Shown here piece after piece: positions 57,291-64,000 of a stretch of 64,000 nt of DNA. Numbering within the stretch: position 1 is the first letter of the stretch; each line of letters opens with the position of its first letter. Where the stretch lies: the NCBI GenBank assembly GCA_037893245.1, contig JBAIAA010000260.1, positions 310,001 through 374,000 on the forward strand, in the 5' to 3' direction. The stretch comes from Crossaster papposus. Its lineage: Eukaryota; Echinodermata; Asteroidea; Velatida; Solasteridae. The translations under genes were made by a program, and so were the position numbers. Below the pieces are notes generated by a model that did not search any database, was not told the DNA's origin, and worked only from the letters and a program-made list of their open reading frames with translations.

Positions 57291-57602
57291 GGGAAAAACT
57301 GTGAAAATATTTTTTCACAGTTTCCTCCTATTGTGAAAATGTTAAGACCTGTGTACGAAATGGTCTCACACTTTTGTGGAAGGGCACGAAAATGTTTTTC
57401 CACTTGTGTGCAAAGCTGTGAACAATCTTTTCCCAATGTCTGAAAAGTTATTCACATTTTGTAAAATGAAAATTAATTCTCTGGGAGGAAAAGAAAAGGA
57501 TGCCAATTCTCAGCTTAAAGGTAGTCTAGGGCCTTAACTTTGTACTTTTAACAATGTACTATGTACATGTACTGTTTCATCTGGAGGACATAAGTTATTT
57601 AA

Positions 57603-58575
57603 AGGTAGGATACACCACTTGCATATCACAAAATTTTACTAATGAATTATTAGGAAATATCTTACTTGAAAGTAAATATTTATTGTAGGCATCTAGCTAT
57701 TAAGGATTGCGCTAGATATCCTGTATATGTTAAAAAAATTGAATTTTATACAAAAAATCATGATCGCGAACAACACAAATAACTGCCTGTTGAAAACAAA
57801 CGCTGTTTTTCTTGCTTTGTTCTCGGCATTTATGATTGTACCTGATTGACCTAAACTTTGGACAAGTCAGGTAAACGATTTTTATTATAAAATACATGTA
57901 CAACCCCCCAAAATCCACCCTTCCTGCATCCTGAGCCACGTACGCAGCGCTTTTACGCGCTTTCTACTAATAGCGCTCAAAGCCCTGCGGACATACGTCA
58001 ATACGTCAAGATCTGTGGTTATTAGCGCAAAAAATCATGCGCCCAATCAGAGCCTCCGTTACAAACAGACTAAGGCCATTTCCTAGACCCTGGTCTTCGG
58101 CTACAGCCTATTGCTAAACTGTATGAATGAAGCCTGAGACGAAGACAAAGCTGGGGTTCGAAAAACAGCCAAAGGCATGCGAACCAACGCGCATTTCTAT
58201 TGGTCCATTCGCTTGGACATCTGAGGTGTTCTCACAAATGTTCATCCTCCCACGAAAACAATTTAATTAATCAGAAAAATTGTAAAAATTAACGTACCGG
58301 TACATAACGTGAAATAAATCTTTGCTATTATATATTATACGGAATAAGAAACATAAAATACTGAAAAGCTATGTAAACGCCCCCAAAAATAAGTATAGTG
58401 GTAGAAATTATCTTTTTATCAGGGGTGGACGTTCATATCATGTATTGGCCAACTTGTTTAATGATTGTTGTGAATATTCGCAGGGGTTGGAGCACATTAT
58501 TAGTAGAAAGCGCGTAAAAGCGCTGCGTGGCTCAGGATGCCCTTCCTGATAATTCAAGCCATTACTAATGGTGTC
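57603..58575 (+). mobile_element. MITE family A copy interrupted by a Mutator-like element
   Basis: TTAA at 57599-57602, then AGGTAGGATACACCACTTGC. Broken at 57926 within AATCCACCCTTCCTG and resumed at 58540. Its right end merges into a tandem array. Confidence 0.75.
57927..58539. mobile_element. Mutator-like element with 9-bp target duplication
   Basis: 613 bp. Perfect duplication CCCTTCCTG at 57918-57926 and 58540-58548. Inverted ends of about 45 bp start CATCCTGAGCCACG and contain GCAGCGCTTTTACGCGC. A 75-codon plus-strand frame at 58322-58549 is unlikely to be real. Non-autonomous. Confidence 0.8.
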
Positions 58576-58795
58576 CTACCTTTACATCCACCCATTCATG
58601 ATAATTCAAGCCATTACTAATGGTGTATCCTACCTTTACATCCACCCATTCCTGATAAGTCAAGCAATTACCAATGGTGTATCCTACCTTTACATCCACC
58701 TATTCCTGATAATTTAAGCAATTACCAAGGGTGTACCTGTATCTCACCTTTACATCCACCCATTCCTGATAATTCAAGCAATTAAAAAAAAAAAA
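58540..58795 (+). repeat. Tandem array of a MITE-A end
   Basis: About five units of roughly 58 bp (GATAATTCAAGCAATTACCA, TGGTGTATCCTACC, TTTACATCCACCCATTCC), derived from the right end of family A plus flank. Confidence 0.85.
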
Positions 58796-58799
58796 ACTA

Positions 58800-59299
58800 A
58801 ACATTTTCACATCGGAAAGCAACATTCTATAGGCTTTTTTTTCTCCAAAATAGGGAGACAAAATATACATCACTAATATAAGCTGAAAATATCGTGGTTG
58901 TCAATGTGGGTGAAAATAAGACAATTTTCCAGACAAAGATGTATGAATGATCTCAATTTTGCTTACAAACTGAAAACTTTTGCTCAAAAATGTCCAGGGG
59001 AAGTGAACATGAATCACTGCAGATTGCACCAGAGAAAAATCTATAGAATCTGAAATAATTCGGGGCTGCATTCAGACCCCATGCCGTAAGGGCTTCGCTT
59101 TCTGTGCTCGCCAATTGTCTTTTAAAAAAACCAAGTACCTCCTGGCAAAAATGTGTTCAGTCCAGTGGGATTGACTAGAAGACTGAATATTCAAAGCTAA
59201 ATTCCCATGAACCCCAGTTGAATAATTAATATATGTGTTGGAATGCAGATGTCAACTGGCCACAAGGGGTTAATATTGCCTGTTATTCAAAGCCATCCT
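58800..59299. other. Spacer with reverse copy of the GCGAAGC module
   Basis: AGATTGCACCAGAGAAAAAT, then GACCCCATGCCGTAAGGGCT at 59025-59110 match the module at 32770-32880 in reverse. Otherwise nothing seen. Confidence 0.5.
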
Positions 59300-59525
59300 G
59301 TAAATGTTAACACCACACACCAGCCAAATTGTATCCCAGTGGAGACATATCTTTGTTCTCGTGTACACAATTTATTGACTGTCCAAAATTCTCTTTAAAA
59401 CCATGGTTAATTTCCTGGGTTGAATTTGGGACCAAATGTACCCTACGTTGTATATTATACCCTAAACCTACATGTACGTAACCCTAACCCAAACACTATA
59501 ACCCTAGTTTTTAAGTAAAATCCAT
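59300..59525 (-). repeat. Family E copy, reverse, partial
   Basis: Matches the right part of E copies: CAGTGGAGACATATCTTTGT, AACCCAAACACTATAACCC, TTTTAAGTAAAATCC. Confidence 0.65.
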
Positions 59526-59538
59526 GAATGTATTTTAA

Positions 59539-59858
59539 AGGTAGTATACATCATTTGCAGATATCGAAAAGTTTTACTACCGAATTATTAAGAAATATCT
59601 TACTCATAGTAAATACTGATTCTAGGCATCCAGCAAAATGATTGCGCTAGATATCCTGTAATTATTCTGAAAAATAGATTTTTATAAAGAAAAACGGCGG
59701 TCGCGAAAAAACAAAAATAACATAAGAATAACTGCTTGACGCCAGTTGAAAACAAACGCTGTTTTTCGTGCTTTTCTTGACATTCATGATTGTAAAACTT
59801 CGGACAGGTCAGTTAAACGATATTTACTATAAAATACAACCCCCCAATAATAATAATT
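59539..59858 (+). mobile_element. MITE family A copy, right end missing
   Basis: TTAA at 59535-59538, then AGGTAGTATACATCATTTGC to AAAATACAACCCCCCAAT. Truncated just after the C-run. Confidence 0.75.
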
Positions 59859-59859
59859 C

Positions 59860-60420
59860 AAACATAATTCTTAAGATTACTCTCTTAAGATCACTCTCTT
59901 AAGATCAACGTCTCAAGCCGCTCTTATTCATATCGCTGAGTTCTGTCAGAGCGGAAACTGCAGTTCACATTTCATTGATAGACTACTGAGTGCAAAATGG
60001 CTATTAATAAGTACAAACAGCTTTGGCCAGCCGCACTAAAATCTGGAATAAAAATCACCCCAGTACCTTACTTTAGAAATATAAACAGGTTAAACAAATC
60101 CTTAAGAATATTCTTATTTCCTGTGAAATATAATTTATTTATCCCGTAGCACGTACGGTAGTACATGTACATGTACATGTACATATTTCGTGTCTAATAT
60201 ATTTGTACGTATTGCATTGAGTTTCAAACATTCTTGTTTTAATTATGGAATTCATGCCCAGCTGTACTTTCAGCCAGTTATTTTTTTCATATTTCTTTTT
60301 CTTCTTGTAACAATAGTTGTACATGTATGTACAACTACATGTATTGTGCACGTATTGTAACTATTGTAAACGTATGTATACGTGTATATTAATGCGTTGA
60401 ATATGGAACCAGGGGCCGAT
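59860..60420. other. Spacer with ACATGT microsatellite
   Basis: GTACATGTACATGTACATGT tandem palindromes lie at about 60160-60185. CTCTTAAGATCA is duplicated at about 59879-59908. No gene. Confidence 0.5.
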
Positions 60421-60565
60421 TTCACAAAGCGTTAGGACGCGTCTTATCTTGAGTTAAGAAAAGTAACTCGTCTTACTTTTATAGGATGCGTCCTAAGAAC
60501 GATTTCACAAAAATTAAGAAGGGTTAAACGTGTCCTAACTTCCATGACAACGGTGTCAAACCCAT
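60421..60565 (+). repeat. Dispersed repeat with GGGGCCGATTTCACAAAGCG start
   Basis: Internal inverted phrases GGACGCGTCTTATCTTGAG, TTAAGATGAG and GGATGCGTCCTAAG. The opening phrase is common at DNA-element ends in marine invertebrates (recollection, not checked). Confidence 0.45.
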
Positions 60566-60869
60566 TTTAACTTAAGATGAGTGTATGGGTCATCTTAGCT
60601 ATCGAATTTTACGCTCATATTTGTCGTCCACGCTCTCAAATAATAATGGCGCTTATACCCGTATACCCGGAACAGGCCTATTGTTTATACCCTAACCCAA
60701 TTGTCCCTAGTCCATGATTGTCGGTGTTTACATACTCACAAGAGTGTGTATTTGCTATCAATCGGGGACCCTAACCTGAAACACTATTGTCTTCTTTTGT
60801 TTCTGTTTGGAAGACCTCCCATATGATTTGTACACGAATGTCAATCGGGGATATGTTTGTCAACCATAT

Positions 60870-61278
60870 TAAGGCTGCAAGTTTGCGGTTATTAAATTAT
60901 ATAACCGTTGTTTTGCGATTAACGGTTAACCGTAACTAACATTTAAAAAAATAATAATAATAAAAAATGCGTGGGCCTGCATTGCATATCTAATTAGCGC
61001 TGCTTCATCAAGGAATTTAGTGTGTGCGCATAGTACGTGTTGATAATCGCAGTTCTGCAATTGCTAAGTGTCAAATGTTATAGGCCGGCTGGCTATATGT
61101 TAAAGATAAGCTATCAGAAATGTCCATACAAAATTTATTCAATTGTACTATTTGTGACCTGCTCCAACAAAACCCTTGCAAAGTTGAAAAAACAATTAAA
61201 AAAAAAATTATAATTAACTGAACAGGAAAAATGTAACCGTTTGAACGGTCGGTTAACCGTGTAACTGTTGCAGGCCTA
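60870..61278. mobile_element. hAT-like element with CGGTTAACCG motifs
   Basis: Ends TAAGGCTGCAAGTTTGCGG and TAGGCCTGCAACAGTTAC. ACGGTTAACCGT palindromes near both ends. The flanking 8-mers agree at only 5 of 8 positions. A fragment resembling a family C end (TTTGTGACCTGCTCC) is included at about 61149. Confidence 0.55.
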
Positions 61279-63008
61279 GATCATGTAGCTCTCCAAACAA
61301 ACCAGACAAGCATGTACCGGTACCTCAACAGACAAGCATACTTCCCTTACCCTAAGGCCCAAACTACCAATAACAATGGATGGAGAATCTATCTAGAAGA
61401 AACATTATACTAAGATATTTGGATTTATATCAGAGAAAAATAATTTGAGAAATATTAATAAACCATGTCATGTTAGATATTTGCGAGCGCCGTTTAGTCA
61501 TTTTTCGGTGTGTAAAAGGACCTCTAACTGTGCTTCACAAAATAGGGTCTGGAGCTACATGTAAGGTACTCGCCCAAATCAAGATATCTTGGTATCATTT
61601 TTCTTGGTATCAATTTTCTTGGTATCAATTTTCTTCTAGAAAGATTTTCCATCCATTGGTATAGCTAGTTTTGGCCCCAGGGTAGTGGAAGTGTGCATGG
61701 ATTACTTGTCAGACCAAAGTAGGAAAATTTCGTGTGATATTCACATGCATATTGTTAAAGTTCTGAGATATATAGCCTAAGGACTGTCAATTACCAACCT
61801 CCAATGTCGGAAATCTAATTTTGCCTGGGGGAAGATGGCAAACATTTCAAGACTAGGCATATTCATTGACTTTATCTGCACAGGTATTCTCACGTGTGCT
61901 CTAATGCAATTTGCAAAAGTACATGTGGACAAGAATAACAGAAATTATGAACGATTGTGATTCATGTATTCCACGCAATCATGAAATGCCTAAGAATTAT
62001 TGACATGTGTACTGCCAGCCTTAAATTTTTGTTTCAAATTCTTGCATGGTGGAAACATACATGTACATGGTAATAAACGTGCAATCAAAAGCAGAACAAC
62101 CTTTTGCAGCCATCTCAAATCTAACCAACCAAAATACAGGTACTATTAAAAAGTTTACTGGTTGTAAAGATATTAATGACATTTACATGTAACTCCCTGT
62201 GAAAATATTCTTTCTGGCATGCTGTCATTTAGAAATAAGGAAAATAACAAAAGAATGGCATTTCTAAAGATCTGTGTCTTTGAGACGCATGTTTTGAAAT
62301 TTCCATTAGTAGTTGGTTTGTTAATATCTGCAAATGTTTTGCTCAAATGTTCGAATGATTTTTGAAATATATTTTATACATCTTAATGATTGATCCAAGG
62401 CGTTCATACATGTATATCTTCAGTTAATTTGCATATAATAGTGGCCGCGTGAGATCGTTGTTTGAGCTCCGATTACCGCTGCGCTGTACACGTACGGACG
62501 GGTAACGATAAACGCCTTGACCAAGGCTATTCCTAGTCTTGGTTCTAAGACCTTCGTGTTGTTTAATCCGCGATCGCTGACACAAACCACCGATGTTATA
62601 GAGGGCGCTATCTATAGACGAACCGCTATCACTCGATTCTGGACCCACTCGAAGGTCTTGGATAAGTTGGCATATTGGGGGCGTGGTCAGACTATTGTAA
62701 TATATATGCAGTATTCATATCACGTGATAATGATGGACGGTTAGGCAAATACGTGTGGGGGTTATTGTGTTTACGCAAAACATGTCTAGACACGCCGCGA
62801 TATGATGACCCGTATACATATGTACACATGTAGTATGTACAATGTACATTAATTACATGTACATGTGTACTGTACATTGACACAGCAAATCATGGCTGCC
62901 CCGGCGTTTATTTGTGACTGCGGGTGCAAAGGTATTTCTCTGTGGTGGTGAAATTTGTTATGAGTGAAACCACCTTGCTCTATGGTAAAAACCTTCTAAA
63001 CGACTGAT
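61279..63008. other. Spacer, about 1.7 kb
   Basis: TTCTTGGTATCAATT is repeated three to four times at 61585-61632. ACATGTAC-type repeats lie at 62815-62882. No exon could be supported. Confidence 0.4.
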
Positions 63009-63390
63009 AATTTATATGGTGGCCCTGGAGGGACATAAAAAGTCGTGAACATTTTCGCGACTAGTGAAAAAATTCGCGACTGGTCGTGAATATTTTTGCG
63101 ACTGGTCGCAAATTTATTTCCGACTGGTCGTGAATATATTACGTGAATAGTTCACGACTAGTCGTCAATATTTTCACGACTAGTCGCGAAACAAATTTAC
63201 TACTAGTCGTCAATATAGTCGTAACTTTATTTCGACTGGTCGTGAATTTTTTTAAGACTAGTTTTTTGCGACTAGTTGCAAAATTATTCATGACCAGTCG
63301 CGAATAAATTCACGACTAGTCGCGAATAGTTTCAAGACTAGTCGCGAAAAAATTCAGAAATTTTATGTTCCTCCAGGGCCACAATAAATT
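63009..63390. mobile_element. Fold-back MITE packed with GACTAGTC palindromes
   Basis: 382 bp; ends AATTTATATGGTGGCCCTGG and CCAGGGCCACAATAAATT. The interior from 63040 to 63355 is almost entirely repeated TCGCGACTAGTCGTGAAT-type units in both orientations, about twelve or more. Confidence 0.8.
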
Positions 63391-63644
63391 TCCCCTTTTA
63401 TTTCAGGGAAAGGTAGTTTTTGCAGGTAATTAACTTTATGCCGAAATGACACACGATAACATAACGATGCTGCAGCGGGACTAGACTAGACCGGAACGTG
63501 CGGTCGCGCCGGTTGGCTGTAGCTAGCTTGCACTGCCATGCCCCGGAAGATCGGTCACACCATGCTATCAAAAGTCTGCACATTTCACCAATGCATACGT
63601 GCATACAGTCACCATCACATACATGTATGTACACGTAGTCGTGA

Positions 63645-63826
63645 ACCACATAACGATTGAGGATCCCCTATTGTGTTTTCCTTTATTCCTATGTTATACC
63701 CTAACCCCATTACCTTAGCGCTTGCCCCGACGATCGAGGACCGAATTCGGACATTCATACCGTCGATCGAGGATCCTTTGTTCCCTTTGTTCTCTTTTGT
63801 GCTTCGACCCTCGATCGTTATGTGGT
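63645..63826. mobile_element. 182 bp inverted-repeat MITE
   Basis: Ends ACCACATAACGATTGAGG and CCTCGATCGTTATGTGGT, with further internal CGATCGAGGA units in both directions. Confidence 0.75.
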
Positions 63827-64000
63827 ACCAGAGCACTGTCTTGTGTATACACACAGTCATATCCTTGTATATATTTGTGTATAATGAATAATTCATGATG
63901 AGGCTCAAACTCGGTCGCTGATTAGATCCCTTGGAAAAGCGAGGGAGAATCGTCGAAAACTAAGGTTAAAGCTTTTAATTACTTGCCAACTAATGCAAGA
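63827..64000. other. Right edge of window
   Basis: AT-rich; nothing recognised. Confidence 0.3.

Overview
This is 64 kb of a eukaryotic nuclear genome: split genes with GT-AG introns, no bacterial operons, an AT-rich background, and very dense DNA-transposon, MITE and SINE debris with several minisatellites. The repeat style (ACATGTAC-rich sequence, TTAA-flanked MITEs, tRNA-derived SINEs, repeats such as one containing GAGCTGCTTAAGCAC) suggests a marine invertebrate, perhaps an echinoderm or related deuterostome. That placement is an inference from texture, not from a marker gene.

Layout. (1) 2189-9761 is a young, apparently intact two-gene DNA transposon with about 0.6 kb terminal inverted repeats. 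It holds two convergent single-exon genes: a THAP-domain DDE transposase (2975-4471, +) and a SAP-like/SWIM/YqaJ-nuclease protein (6209-7951, -). From memory this pairing matches the ISL2EU-type elements. (2) 11072-25744 (-) is a host gene that I could reassemble exon by exon: seven exons, 1047 nt, 348 residues, every intron GT-AG and every phase consistent. It encodes a JmjC/cupin 2-oxoglutarate Fe(II) oxygenase of the FIH/TYW5 type. Its introns carry minisatellites and nested elements, and a G-rich minisatellite begins within about 10 bp of its stop codon. (3) About 26-44 kb is repeat-dominated: nested MITEs, hAT elements with 8-bp target duplications, Mutator-like elements with 9-10 bp duplications, and a degraded Tc1/mariner transposase. 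(4) 44974-45155 (+) looks like one coding exon of a Rab-effector (synaptotagmin-like/RIM type); the rest of that gene was not found. (5) 46-64 kb is again repeats: a 0.7 kb pyrimidine minisatellite, fold-back tRNA-SINE pairs, Mutator-like and hAT elements, and near-palindromic MITEs at the right edge.

Recurring short families, named here by letter: A (TTAA-flanked, TIR AGGTAGTATACACC), B (TTAA-flanked, TIR CCAGTTCGCGCC), C (TIR TGTGACCTGCTCC), D (TIR TATGTGACMCGCT), E (carries TTAGGG-like motifs), F (fold-back tRNA pair), H (Mutator-like, TIR GTGGCTATTCTTACGTG), I (TIR TATAGATCGGGGCGG). Nesting gives relative ages: hAT and H elements lie inside A copies, B lies inside C, D lies inside E, and A lies inside the two-gene transposon.

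The genes do not form one pathway. The two transposon proteins probably act together in transposition; the JmjC gene and the Rab-effector exon are separate host genes.
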